A stretch of 64,000 nt of DNA from contig MSJI02000748.1 of assembly GCA_001931905.2 (NCBI GenBank), positions 102,578 to 166,577 on the forward strand, read 5' to 3'. The notes beneath the pieces are model-generated. The model ran no database searches. It had not been told where the DNA came from and saw only the letters and a program-made list of their open reading frames with translations. The number at the start of each line of letters is the position of its first letter. Positions within the stretch are counted from its first letter, which is position 1. The DNA is from Cladosporium sp. IMV 00045. Lineage: Eukaryota; Ascomycota; Dothideomycetes; Cladosporiales; Cladosporiaceae. Positions 21,006 to 31,168 of the stretch are shown here, piece by piece. Both the position numbers and the translations under genes were made by a program.

Positions 21006-22151
21006 CTACGAACTCTCAACCGGATGAAACCCACCCTTCACAACCCCCTCCCCACTCCCACCAACCTTCCCCTCCCTCCTATCCAACTCCCCCCTCACCC
21101 TCGGCAGCACATTCCGTCCATAATCAACCATATCGCCAAAATTATCATACCCCCTAATCGAAATCAGATCGCAACCCAAATCGACATAATCCAGTATCGA
21201 CTCCGCAACAGTCTCCCAACTCCCCACAAGCGCCGTGCTCGCTCCCCTCGCATTCGTCGCCGTCACGGTCGGATACCAGAGCGCGCGATCCTGCACCTCC
21301 CCCCTACTCGCAATATCAAGCAAGCGCTGCGAGCCCGCGTTCTGCGGCGCCGGCCCTTGCTGCCCTGGCTTGCCTTTGCCCGCCGCGACGTTGGATTGCA
21401 GCGCGTCGAGCGTGGCGTGCGCTTTCGCCCAGGCTAGGGAATCTGTTTCGGCAGTGATGGGGCGGAACGTCACCCAAATCCGCGGCCGGTCAGCACGCCC
21501 AGCTTTCTCAGCTTCCGCGTACACGCGGTCGATCTGCTCTTTGGTTTCTTTCAGAGGCTCGCCCCACAGGCCGAAAATGTCCGCCAAACCGCCGCCGACG
21601 CGGTAGGCTTCCGGCGAGCTGCCGCCGACGGAGACGGGGATGGAAGAGCCGTTAAAGGGTTTGACGCGGGACTGGAAGTTTTTGAAATAGTAGTGCTCGC
21701 CGCTCCAGTCGAAGGGCTCGGTGGCGGTCCAGGCTTTGCGCAGGATCTGGATGTATTCTTCTAGCCGGGAGTAGCGCTGGTCTTTGAGCAGGAAGTCGCC
21801 TTCGCGGCCTTGCTCGATGTCGTTGCCGCCGGCGATGAAGTGCACGACGGCGCGGCCACGGCTGAGTTGGTCGAGGGTGGCGAGGGCTTTGGCGGCGACG
21901 GTGGGGTAGAGGGTGTTGGGGCGGAGGGCGACGATTACTTTTAGTTTTTTGGTGTGGGCGGCGATGTAGGAGGCGGTCGTGAAGGGGTCGAAGCCGCCGC
22001 TGTCGTAGGGTTGGAGGGTGTAGTTGAATTCGTAGTCGTCTAGGTTGCGCGCATATCGTGCGAGGTAGTCGGGGTCGATGGGAGCGCCTGGGATGGGATT
22101 AAGCTCGTTGGAGGCGTTGGGGAAGGCTAGACTGATGAATTCGACGGGCAT
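21006..22151 (-). CDS. Luciferase-like flavin monooxygenase, SsuD (alkanesulfonate) type
   Basis: One exon, 381 residues from the ATG at 22151 (MPVEFISLAFPNASNEL). The frame is open 48 codons further upstream, but that part does not look like protein of this family. The TIM-barrel landmarks are clear: DDYEFNYTLQPYDSGGFDPFT near 40-60, LRPNTLYPTVAAKALATLDQLSRGRAVVHFIAGG near 85-120, RYSRLEEYIQILRKAW, and the phosphate-binding IPVSVGGSSPEAYRV. In bacteria SsuD uses reduced FMN from a partner reductase to release sulfite from alkanesulfonates. In fungi such genes are usually thought to help scavenge sulfur, but other LLM substrates are possible. No partner reductase lies nearby. No presequence, so probably cytosolic. 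Confidence 0.85.
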   Translation of the reverse strand: MPVEFISLAFPNASNELNPIPGAPIDPDYLARYARNLDDYEFNYTLQPYDSGGFDPFTTASYIAAHTKKLKVIVALRPNTLYPTVAAKALATLDQLSRGRAVVHFIAGGNDIEQGREGDFLLKDQRYSRLEEYIQILRKAWTATEPFDWSGEHYYFKNFQSRVKPFNGSSIPVSVGGSSPEAYRVGGGLADIFGLWGEPLKETKEQIDRVYAEAEKAGRADRPRIWVTFRPITAETDSLAWAKAHATLDALQSNVAAGKGKPGQQGPAPQNAGSQRLLDIASRGEVQDRALWYPTVTATNARGASTALVGSWETVAESILDYVDLGCDLISIRGYDNFGDMVDYGRNVLPRVRGELDRREGKVGGSGEGVVKGGFHPVESS

Positions 22152-23094
22152 GTTGGGGGATGGGTTTAAGAGTTTTGGTCGAGAGGACAATAGGCTTCTG
22201 AGAGCAGTAATGCAAGATATATATCCAGGAGAGGTGGACATCTTCCACGATATGTGTAGTCGGGCAAGGGTGGGGCATGGCCAATGGCACGACATCGCTG
22301 GTCAATCACGCCTTCGACTTGACGACTGCTGCAGCAGTTTGAGGGATTGCGAACGGGCGTTCTCCGTTGGATGGATTAGCAATCTATTTTGTTGCTGATA
22401 GACCCTTGGTGTCGGAGGAAAATCCATGCATGCTTTTGCCGTATTTGCCGTGACTTCGCTCTCGTGGCATGTCGTTCGTTGCGTTACCGGGGGTTGTCTG
22501 CTGGTCAGTAAAATAGGGATGCTCATTCTTTCTATTATTGGCATGCTTTTCTCAGCTCAGGACCACCGTCCATATTTGAGCGTGTCAAACACAAACCAGG
22601 CATTCGATCCAAATATCAACACGGTAGCTCGATCACTGTTCGAGGCAAACTGAACACATGGGCGTTGACTTGAGCCATGACTGCCTGTATTGCTGCAGCG
22701 AGAAGTCCAGCATACTGAGTGCTTAGCAAGCTACCGGCAAGGATCTTGTAGTCTTCACATGCCTTGTCTTGAGTGATTAGCCACCCCATGTAGCATGTCT
22801 GGTATTTGTGACAGTAGAGTAGATGGAGTAGGAGAGGGACGCGCTCGGTTTGAGGCAAAACAGGGTTTCATGCTTGCGCCTGAGGCTTCCCATGTGACGT
22901 TCGGCTTGTGAACATTGGACTCGACCTGGAGCCGTTGCCGCTGTCAATTCTCCATCTTGCACCCAGCTACCAACTGCGATTGTTACATCTACACGTCAAC
23001 ACCAACACCGAGCACACGCGTCCTTCCTCAACAATATTGAACAAGAGCTGCGAGCTCTGCATCTCCATCCACTGCTTCAACCTCACCAGCAGCC
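22152..23094. promoter_or_regulatory. Divergent region between the SsuD-like and Rxt2 genes
   Basis: 943 bp between outward-facing genes. A CCAAT pentamer lies at 22281-22285, about 130 bp upstream of the monooxygenase start. The part nearest 23095 is rich in CA/CT, like a leader. No coding sequence was recognised. Confidence 0.4.
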
Positions 23095-24678
23095 ATGGCG
23101 GCGCAACAGATTCAGATCGCCGAGACGATTCGCGCCATGAAGCTGGCTCTCAAGAGACGGCCAGACGGTACGTCGCAAGCAGAAGCTCCTACACACGAAG
23201 ATACGCTGACAAACTATCATGTAGACGTGGAAGACGACGATGCGACACCTACACACACCAATCGCGGCAACAAACTCAAACGCCGCGCCCAGTTCGCCAG
23301 AGAAGGCCGCCTTGACTCTTCTGGCGGTCTTTCCTACCGCAAACAAGTCAACCACGCCGGCTACACGCGCACGACGATCTCCACCAATCCTCCTCTTTTC
23401 GATTCTGACGGCGAGCCCGCTTCTCCCACCTCCTCCGACAACGAACATGAACGTCACCTCCAGCCCTTCGAAGATGACCCTTTCGGCGAGGTCCAGCTCG
23501 AGCATCTACTACGACCCCTCACCGCTGCTCACGAGCTGGTGGATCACCCCAGTCTGAGCGGCGCATACAAGAGCAAAGCTCTCACACAGATGGCCGACGA
23601 GGCACTGGAAATGTTGCGACGCGAACGAGAAACTCTCTGGAAGGCAAAGAGGCTGCTCAGAAGATTCCGCGGTGAAGCAGATTGGGCTCCTCTTGAGAAT
23701 TTTGAGACTGAGGGAGACGAGATGCTGCTGCACGATCACCCGGCAGGCGGCGTGACTAATGGCAATTTAAGTGATGTGCCTAGCATCACCATGTCCGTAG
23801 ACGAGGCACCAGTCGTTGCGCCAGAGACACACCTTGGAGACTCCGTCCCTAACGGGGTCGCCGAAGGCCCTGCTCAACCAGGAGAGAACGCAGAGAACGG
23901 AGTCCACGCTGCAGACATGGCGACCGAGCTCTCCAGCAGCACCAAAGAAACCCAGCCCTCGCAGCCCGACACAATCACCCAACCCCAACCAGCAGACGCA
24001 CAAACCAACCCCAGCGAAGAAACTCCCCGCGACCCCGACACCACAATGGGAGAAGCAACCGACGACGCCGTCCCACGCGAAAACCCCGCCCTCGCCTCCC
24101 TCCGCCAATCGCCCGACCCACCCAGCAGCGAGCAAGGCTCCACCACCGGGCACATAATGACGACACGAGCGCGCGCGCGCTCCCCGGAACAAAACGACGC
24201 AACCTCGCAACCCCCCTCCCCCTCCCCCAGCGACTCTGCCTCCGTCCCGCCCATCCACCCCTGGTTCACCGCGCCCAGCACCTCCATCCCATCCGCCGAC
24301 CTCGGCCTCCCCGCCAGCGAAGCGGAAGAAACGCGCAAACTCCTCCTGCTCTACTGCCAAAAACAGGAGCAAACGATCCGCAGCCTCGAAGGCCTCGCGT
24401 TCGGGCTGCAGAAAGCGGACCGGCTAAGGAAGTTTGTCTACGAGAGTGCCAAGGCGAGCGGGCATTTGGTCGATGATGGGAAGGGGAATATGGTCACGGA
24501 GATGAGCGATGGGGAGGATTGGTATGATCCTGAGGAGTGGGGACTGGGTGCGCGGGAGTTGGGGGGACTGGAGTTTGGTGAGGGGGGTGTGTTGGAGAAG
24601 GGGAAGGATGAGGTTGAAGAGCCGGAGGAGGAGGGGAGGAAGGGGATTAGGAGAAGGAGGGTGACCAGGGTTGTGTAA
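23095..24678 (+). CDS. RXT2: Rxt2-like subunit of the Rpd3L histone deacetylase complex
   Basis: I place a 57-nt intron at 23168-23224 (gtacgt, branch gctgaca, end atgtag), giving exons 23095-23167 and 23225-24678 and 508 residues. The intron has no stop and is a multiple of three, so reading through would add 19 residues; homologues lack such an insert. The N-terminal RXT2 domain (about 10-170) shows TNRGNKLKRRAQFAREGRL, followed by YRKQVNHAGY and a helical segment with EMLRRERETLWKAKRLLRRF. The middle is disordered and Pro/Thr/Ser-rich. A helical C-terminal block (about 400-450, LLLYCQKQEQTIRSLEGL) and a basic end follow. In yeast Rxt2 belongs to the large Rpd3 complex that represses genes by deacetylation. 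Confidence 0.85.
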   Translation: MAAQQIQIAETIRAMKLALKRRPDGTSQAEAPTHEDTLTNYHVDVEDDDATPTHTNRGNKLKRRAQFAREGRLDSSGGLSYRKQVNHAGYTRTTISTNPPLFDSDGEPASPTSSDNEHERHLQPFEDDPFGEVQLEHLLRPLTAAHELVDHPSLSGAYKSKALTQMADEALEMLRRERETLWKAKRLLRRFRGEADWAPLENFETEGDEMLLHDHPAGGVTNGNLSDVPSITMSVDEAPVVAPETHLGDSVPNGVAEGPAQPGENAENGVHAADMATELSSSTKETQPSQPDTITQPQPADAQTNPSEETPRDPDTTMGEATDDAVPRENPALASLRQSPDPPSSEQGSTTGHIMTTRARARSPEQNDATSQPPSPSPSDSASVPPIHPWFTAPSTSIPSADLGLPASEAEETRKLLLLYCQKQEQTIRSLEGLAFGLQKADRLRKFVYESAKASGHLVDDGKGNMVTEMSDGEDWYDPEEWGLGARELGGLEFGEGGVLEKGKDEVEEPEEEGRKGIRRRRVTRVV

Positions 24679-24945
24679 GTAGGGAGATGGGTGGGTAATG
24701 TAATTGTCTTTGGAGGTGATTTATAGTGAAATCTTGTCATGTAATCAAAGTGATGATAGTACAGTCAGACCTTAGATTCCTTTCATTCTCATTATTGATC
24801 CCCATGGATGTACAGCTATTGCAAAATATCCTACCCTACAACCAAGCCACACAAGACGCTGACAATCTCCATGCCGTTGCTAAGATAAGTATCAACTACT
24901 CAATCCCTCATCAAATACCCCTCACACCCTCCCTCCAACACAACA
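24679..24945. other. Convergent 3' gap
   Basis: A 267-bp gap between the stop codons of the Rxt2 and Cue5-like genes. Nothing recognisable besides presumed 3' UTRs. Confidence 0.45.
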
Positions 24946-26360
24946 CTACTCCTTCTTCCCACCCAAAAGTTCCTCCGCATCCTTATTCTTCGTCCCACTC
25001 GTCTCACTCTCCACCGGCTTCAACCCTTCCCCAGCAGCACCACTAGCGCCAGCGCTCACACTATTCCGCGCCTTCTCTTTCAGCCTCTCGGTGTCTTCTT
25101 TGCGCAAATCCTCCTGCTTGCTCTTGTCGTTCTCGTTCTCGTTGTCCGAGTCGCCCAGCGCGAAAGGGTCGTTGTCTTCCTCGGGTGCGGGGGCGACGGA
25201 CGTCAGGGGTTGCCATTTCTTCTCTTTGCCCGTTTTGTCGGCCGCGTCGACTTCGTCTACGGGCCCGGATTGGGGCGGCTTGGGTTGCGGTTTGAAGAGG
25301 TCCGGGTTGGCGGGCTGGCGGCTGCTCGTGCGGGGGGGTTGCGCGGGGGCTAGGTGGGGGGATGGGTTAGTTGGTTTGTTTTGGGGCAAAGGAGGGGGGT
25401 GGTTTGGGGTTTTTGGCAAGGGGACTTACGAGCTTCGTCGTCGCGCAGCTCGAGACGGCTGAATTCTTCGTCGTCCAGCACGTGAGGGTCTGCGTCGTAC
25501 CGTTGTTGTTCTACGCTCCTGCGCGGCTGCTCGGAGGATTTCCGGATGCCGTGCAGCTGCTCGCTCTGGCTGGGCCCGAAGTTCTGTCTACCTTGGTGGG
25601 CGTTCGAGCTGGAGGAGCCGGAGTACAGGTCGTCCTCTTCGTCTTCGCCGTCGATGCGCTTCTTGAAATTCGTCAGCCAGCTGTTGACCTGCTTCTGGGT
25701 CTCGGCGAAGCCGCGCTGGATGTTGCGGCCGATTTCTGGCAAATCGTCGTCGAAGAAGCTGTGCTCGCGGTCTTCCTCGCCGTAGCGGGGGCGCTGCTGA
25801 TTTGGGTTCTGGTTGGCGCGCTGGTTGTAGCGGGTCTGTTGCGGCTCGTACTGGTTGTTGTAGTGCTCGGCCAGTCGGCGGGCGTACATCTCATCGGCTT
25901 CGAGCTGGCTCTGCGGCTGCTGTTGCTGCTGCTGACGTTGCGTGGGACGAGGCGGCTGGGGAGGGGCGGCTTCTTCTGGCTTGAAGTCTGGGTCGGTCAT
26001 GCCGAGGAGGGCATTGAAGGCCGGCTCGACTTTGCCGCCGCTGGCTGCGAGGACGGCCTTGACGACCTTGGTGTCGATGGAGGGGAACGCTTCGATCAGC
26101 GTGTTTTCGGCCTGCTGCTGAGGGCTCTGCGGGCGCGGAGGCTTGGTAGGAGGGATCTCCTCGCTTTGCTCCTGGAAGGACACGCGCGGCTTGGGCGAGG
26201 GCGATTTCTTGACGGGCTTGTTGGCTGTTTCGTGGCCATGAGGGCTCACTCTCCCAGTCTCTTGCTCGTGGTCGTTGTCGTCGAAGTCCATCTCCTCGCG
26301 AGTCGTGACGGACTCCTGTTTGGCGGCGGTCGGTGAGACCGGTTGCGGCTGGTCGGCCAT
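24946..26360 (-). CDS. CUE5: CUE-domain ubiquitin receptor, Cue5-like
   Basis: Exons 26360-25430 and 25349-24946 encode 444 residues; the 80-nt intron (gtaagt...acctag, branch caactaac) falls in a disordered linker. The CUE domain is at about 84-124 (AFPSIDTKVVKAVLAASGGKVEPAFNALL), and the rest is Gln/Pro/charged low complexity. A short motif WQPL at 356-359, next to a basic stretch and followed by acidic DPFALGDSD, fits an Atg8-interacting W-x-x-L motif like the one in yeast Cue5. There the protein links ubiquitinated aggregates to the autophagosome. The start at 26360 begins MADQPQPVSP; upstream frame is 5' leader. The gene is head to head with the DHX35-like helicase gene. The Atg8 link is inference from the motif. 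Confidence 0.83.
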
Positions 26361-26887
26361 GTTTGTTTGCTGTTGGGAGCTGGTGTTTGGCGGTATGTTA
26401 TTCGGATATGGTAGATTGAGTTGTGATATTGGCAGCCAAAGATCGAATTGGTGACAAGTTAGGAGCCGGTCTTGACTGTGAGTGTCTGCAGTTAAAAGTG
26501 GACCGAAGGAGTAGTTAGCTGGTGTTTGCTGCTGTCTTATGGTGAAGCTGGTGCCTTGTTCGACTTGACCAGCGTGGGCGGGCGCAGCGAAGAGCCAGTG
26601 CGTCATAGGCTTGGCTGAACCCTGCGATGCTTGCCCGTTTTGGAACCTCACGGTGGTAGTGAATATCACTCTACTACTGTCGAATTATACCAATCTTCAT
26701 TGGCTGATTGGAAAGGTCAATTCGTTGGCCTGGCTCGCCTGCATGAAGTGACATCCAAGCAGATCCAGTTGAATTCCTGAGGGCCAGCATTCGAATCTGG
26801 TAAAGCCCTACAACGGTGTTTTGAATAGACTGGGAGGACACTTGCTTCGTCGGACACGAGTCAAAGGCTGGGATACTTTGCATAATC
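26361..26887. promoter_or_regulatory. Divergent promoter region of the Cue5-like and DHX35-like genes
   Basis: 527 bp between outward-facing ATGs. The minus-strand frame is open through most of it, but its residues resemble no Cue5 extension, so it is treated as leader and promoter. No specific binding site was recognised. Confidence 0.45.
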
Positions 26888-28986
26888 ATGGCCGACACGG
26901 ACTCTTTCATACCAGGTCTATACAAACCAAGCTCTCTTCTGCCCATCGCCAGCCACAAGAATGCTCTCCTATACACAATCGAAAACAACCCAGTCACCAT
27001 CGTAGTGGGCCAGACTGGAAGCGGCAAGACGACGCAGCTTCCACAGTTCCTCGAGAGAGCAGGCTACTGCAACGATGGCAAGACTATCGCAGTCACTCAG
27101 GCACGTAGCTATACGACCCATCTTCCCTGTAGTATTCAAAGTTGACGGCAGCTCACAGTCTCCGATAGCCCAGGCGAGTGGCGGTCACAACTGTCGCGAA
27201 AAGAGTGGCTGAAGAAGTCCGATGCGAGATTGGTCAAAAAGTGGGCTATAGTATCCGTTTCGAAGATGCTACCTCGGCGGCAACGAAGATCAAATTCTTG
27301 ACGGATGGCCTACTACTGCGCGAAGCGCTAGTGGACCCTCTATTGTCGCGATACAGCATCATCATGGTCGATGAAGCACATGAACGATCATTGTCGTCAG
27401 ACGTGCTACTTGGAGTCCTGAAGAAGATCCGCAAACGCCGCCCTGAACTACGGATCATTGTCAGCTCGGCGACTCTACAAGCCGAAGATTTTCTGAATTT
27501 TTTCATGGGCGACGAGTCAGAGGGTAACAGTGATGACGGCGAACGCAACCCATCTGGTCAGATTGTCAGCATCGAGGGTCGGGCCTTTCCAGTGGACATT
27601 CACTATCTGACAGAGCCTTGTGAGGAATACCTCGAGGGCGCAGTGAAGACCGTCTTCGAGATACATTCATCCGAACCCGAAGGCGACATCCTGGTGTTCC
27701 TAACGGGACGCGATGAAATCGAAAAGGCAATCGAAATGGTGGCTGATCGCTTGCCATCCTTACAAGCAGATGCGGACCGCATACTGCCTCTGCCTCTGTA
27801 CGCTGGTCTAACGACCGAGCAGCAGATGTATGTCTTCGAGCCCGCCCCTGAAAATCACAGGAAAGTCATCTTTGCAACAAACATTGCCGAGGCAAGCGTG
27901 ACCATCGATGGCATCATCTATGTTATTGACTCCGGATTCGTCAAATTACGCGCCTACAACCCGACCACTGGCATCGAGACCCTTACGCCAACACCGGTCT
28001 CCAAGGCTTCCGCAACCCAGCGTGCAGGCCGAGCAGGTCGTACCAAACCTGGAAAGTGTTACCGCCTCTATACGGAATCCACCTTCGACAGTCTAGAAGA
28101 GGCCACCATTCCGGAGATTCAACGCTCTAACCTTGCGCCTACGATCTTGCAACTGAAAGCCCTAGGCATCGACAACATTGCACGTTTCGACTTCTTCACC
28201 CCTCCTCCAGCGGAACTCATCGTCCGAGCCCTAGAGCTCCTCTACTCTCTCGGGGCCCTAGATGAATATGCCAAGCTTACCAGACCACTCGGTACCCGAA
28301 TGGCAGAAATCGCTCTGGAGCCTATGCTCGCAACCTGCCTGCTCAACGCACCCTCATTCGACTGCACAAGTGAGATGCTCACAATAGCCGCCATGACCAG
28401 CTTGCAAGGCAACGTCTGGTTCTCCCACGACAGCAAGAAGGCCGAAGAATCCGCTCGCCGGAAATTCGCCGTTGAGGAAGGAGATCATCTCACCTTGCTC
28501 AACGTCTACCAAGCATTCATCACCATCGGCCGCAAAGACGCCAAATGGTGCCAGCAGTACTTCCTCAACTACAAATCCCTCACGCGCGCGGTGAGCATTC
28601 GAAACCAACTCAAGCGCTACCTCGATCGCTTCGGTATCGACGTCAGCGAAAGCCTCGGCAAGAGCTCAGGAGCCTCTTCCGAGTCTCCAATCCTTCGCGC
28701 GGGTGGCGCAAGCCCAAGACCAAAGGAAGAGTCCATCCGCCGATGTCTCACCAGCGGTTACTTTGCGCACGCCGCGAGGATGGCGCCCGATGGAACATTT
28801 CGGACCGTTGACGGCGGAACGGTACTGCATGCTCATCCCAGCAGTTTGATGTTTAACCGGAAAGCTGACTGGGTCGTTTTCACTGAGGTCATGGAGACGG
28901 GTGAGAAGACTTTCATTAGGGATGTGACGAAGGTTGAGAAGGGTTGGCTGGTGGAGTATGGTGGGGAGTTTTACCGGGTCAAGTAG
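26888..28986 (+). CDS. DHX35: DEAH-box RNA helicase, DHX35 type
   Basis: Exons 26888-27100 and 27169-28986 give 676 residues. The 68-nt intron starts GC, not GT (gcacgt), and ends gatag. Only this GC-AG join gives the universally conserved TQPRRVAVTTVAKRVAEEV; the nearest GT donor breaks the frame. Motifs: GQTGSGKTT at 41-49 (Walker A), DEAH at 139-142, SAT at 171-173 and QRAGRAGR (motif VI) in the second RecA domain, then winged-helix, ratchet and OB-fold regions ending in WVVFTEVMETGEKTFIRDVT. DEAH helicases of this kind unwind RNA-protein structures from the 3' side. Human DHX35 is found with spliceosomes; budding yeast lacks a clear orthologue. FIPGLYKPSS at the start fits the DHX35 group better than Prp2/16/22/43. 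Confidence 0.92.
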
Positions 28987-30628
28987 GGGAGGTGAGGTGG
29001 TGAATTTGATCATATCTGTTGATGAGAGAGGCTGGCACCTCGGCAGACTTACAAGCGAGACATGAAGTATGGGCTACGAGAGATCATACCAAGTGTTGAA
29101 TTTCAAATACGGCCTATTAAGCCCCATTGCAAAAGCACCGATCGCTGGGAGCGACGTCGATGAAGTTCTACCAGCGAGAACTCTGCACAAGATACACTCA
29201 TCAAATGGCTGTTCGTGTCGCAGGACCTTCGCTCTCGGCGAGATCTTCGCAGCCGGGCTCAATCACAAATGTTGTATGAAGCAAGCGGCTTCGTGTACGC
29301 AGTCATCCACCGCAATCAGAGCATCATGACTTGATCCCAGCAAATCTCACGCTGGTTTCAGGGCTTCAAGCCTACGAAACACACGCGCAGAGCCACTAAC
29401 TAGTAAACCCGAAGTCTGCTCATGGTTTGTAAGCACAACGCGTGTGACACAAGTGCTGCAACCGCATCTGTGCTGGATGCTGGATCGATGCATTGCCTAG
29501 CCTGGAACAGGAGTGTGGCTCGCAAGACGCTTCCTGTCGGTAATAGTAGTATCTGTGTCAGGGATACTCAGCTGCAAGCTTTCGAGTATACCCTCTCTCT
29601 CGGGATTTATATCATGCGTTGACATTTTGCTTCTTTCACTTCTCTCTGGCTTCTCTGGCTATATCAACTGATCGAAGGCCAGCAGAATCATGCTCGGCCT
29701 ACTCTACTTTCTCCATCTCATCACAAATCTCGACGCTCGGATTCCGATGACCAATGTGCTTATCAGGCACATTGACTCGCATATAGTCATGCTTGATCCT
29801 GCTGAAGCTATTGACTTTGGCGCAGCTTGATTGAAATACCAGGAATAATATCGGAGGATTGTCAAGAGTCTACTGGGTGGCCCAATTCCAGGTACGTCGT
29901 CTCCCAATCGGAAATCCATATCACCTTACCCCAACCCTAACCCTACTCTCGCTGCCCAATTGGCGCTCACAAGGTCCTACCGCGAAGGGTTGGGCGCTCG
30001 CCTGCTCCCTTACTGTTATGTCTAGCGGACGAAAATGATCAACTGAACCAAAAGAATAGAACGAGAACAATCAATTCGAGGCTCGGTCAGGACGAAGCAT
30101 ATGTTGTAACGCGAGACGTTCAACGCCATCGAAGAAGTGAGGTCTCTTCAAGCTCCGCGTACCATCCACTTTGCCTTTCACTTCCCGACTATAGCGATGT
30201 GCGCGAGTATAATGACATTCCCCTTGCGACCCATTCTCCGGTATAATTACCCTGTACGAATTCTCGGCTGATGTTTGGTGCTCGCGAAAGTACAAGGTCA
30301 AGACTATCACACTGGAGTTGGGTTCTTTGCACTCACGGAACGTTCCCGTGGCCTTCATCATTTCACACCAGCTCGATACCATGTATGGTAGCACTTCTCG
30401 AGGCTGGGTATGCCTCTCCACGCTCTTGTCGAGACACCGCACGAACAATCCAGCGATCGTAATCTCAGTACAGTGTCGAAGTAGTCCGCACGCTCGGCCC
30501 GAGAATCTCCTTTTTTAGCCCCGTTCAAGACTTTCAAAAGATAGTCACAGAGCCACACAAAGATCATGCTCGGCCATGAAAATCAAGAGATGAAAAAAGA
30601 AAGTACAGATGGGATCGAAAAGAGCAAA
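28987..30628. other. Gene-free spacer with a telomere-like motif
   Basis: No coding exon was recognised in 1.6 kb. Frames are short and random. At 29926-29947 the plus strand reads roughly two and a half CCCTAA-type units (a degenerate interstitial telomere repeat). This is the left part of a long gene-poor region. Confidence 0.4.
29926..29947 (-). repeat. Short interstitial telomere-like repeat
   Basis: The plus strand reads ccttaccccaaccctaacccta in this span: two exact CCCTAA-phase units flanked by near copies. The complement is TTAGGG, the telomere repeat of filamentous ascomycetes. Two units can arise by chance. Confidence 0.3.
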
Positions 30629-30748
30629 AACATACAACAGGCGGGATTCCCAGATGGTCACCCACTCTAGTACTAGTCGCCCGGTTCAGTGCTTATGTAT
30701 GGCAGAGCGGACGGGATGCCCAGTTTTCACTGACCTATGGTCGTATGT
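30629..30748 (-). rRNA. 5S ribosomal RNA gene
   Basis: A full 120-nt 5S sequence read from 30748 to 30629. It opens ACATACGACCATAGGTCAGT, contains the box A/C region with CCCGTCCGCTCTGCC, and then ACCGGGCGACTAGTACTAG and GTGGGTGACCA, typical of filamentous fungi. It ends with CTGTTGTATGT, which pairs with the 5' end, followed directly by a TTTTT terminator. A single 5S gene away from the rDNA array is normal for Pezizomycotina, where 5S genes are dispersed. It needs the TFIIIA-dependent internal promoter. About 100 bp of its 5' flank recurs at the fragment near 34660. Confidence 0.93.
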
Positions 30749-31168
30749 GCTAGTGAGCAACACAAACTTATTTATTACCACTACGTTAATTGGAGACATA
30801 AGCACAAGTTCAGTTTTGACTTCAAGACGAAGGATCGGAGCCAGATCTGAGTAACTTGAGCGCTAGGGTCTCGAAACGCGCAATGTTGCCAGTAGTTGTG
30901 TTCCAGGATATTGTGAAGAGTGGAGAAACCTGAGATGTGAGGACTCTCTGAAATAAGCCGAGAACACTTGAAAAGCACTACTGTCGTGTCGAAACATTAG
31001 CACATCAGTGAGTGGGCAGTATCAAAGCCAAAACGACGTTGGCAAAAACGTAGGTTGATGCACCGAACTGCTCAGCCCCTCCTGTTACATCATTGTAGCC
31101 TTTGAAGGATTCTGGTTCTCGGAAGTTTATTTCTTAGTTAAGTATGCTACAAGATGTGGCGTTTGAGC

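Noticed and set aside
25371..26336. 321-codon plus-strand open frame antisense to the Cue5-like gene
   Set aside because: Val/Leu-rich shadow of a Gln/Pro-rich coding strand, with no family features.
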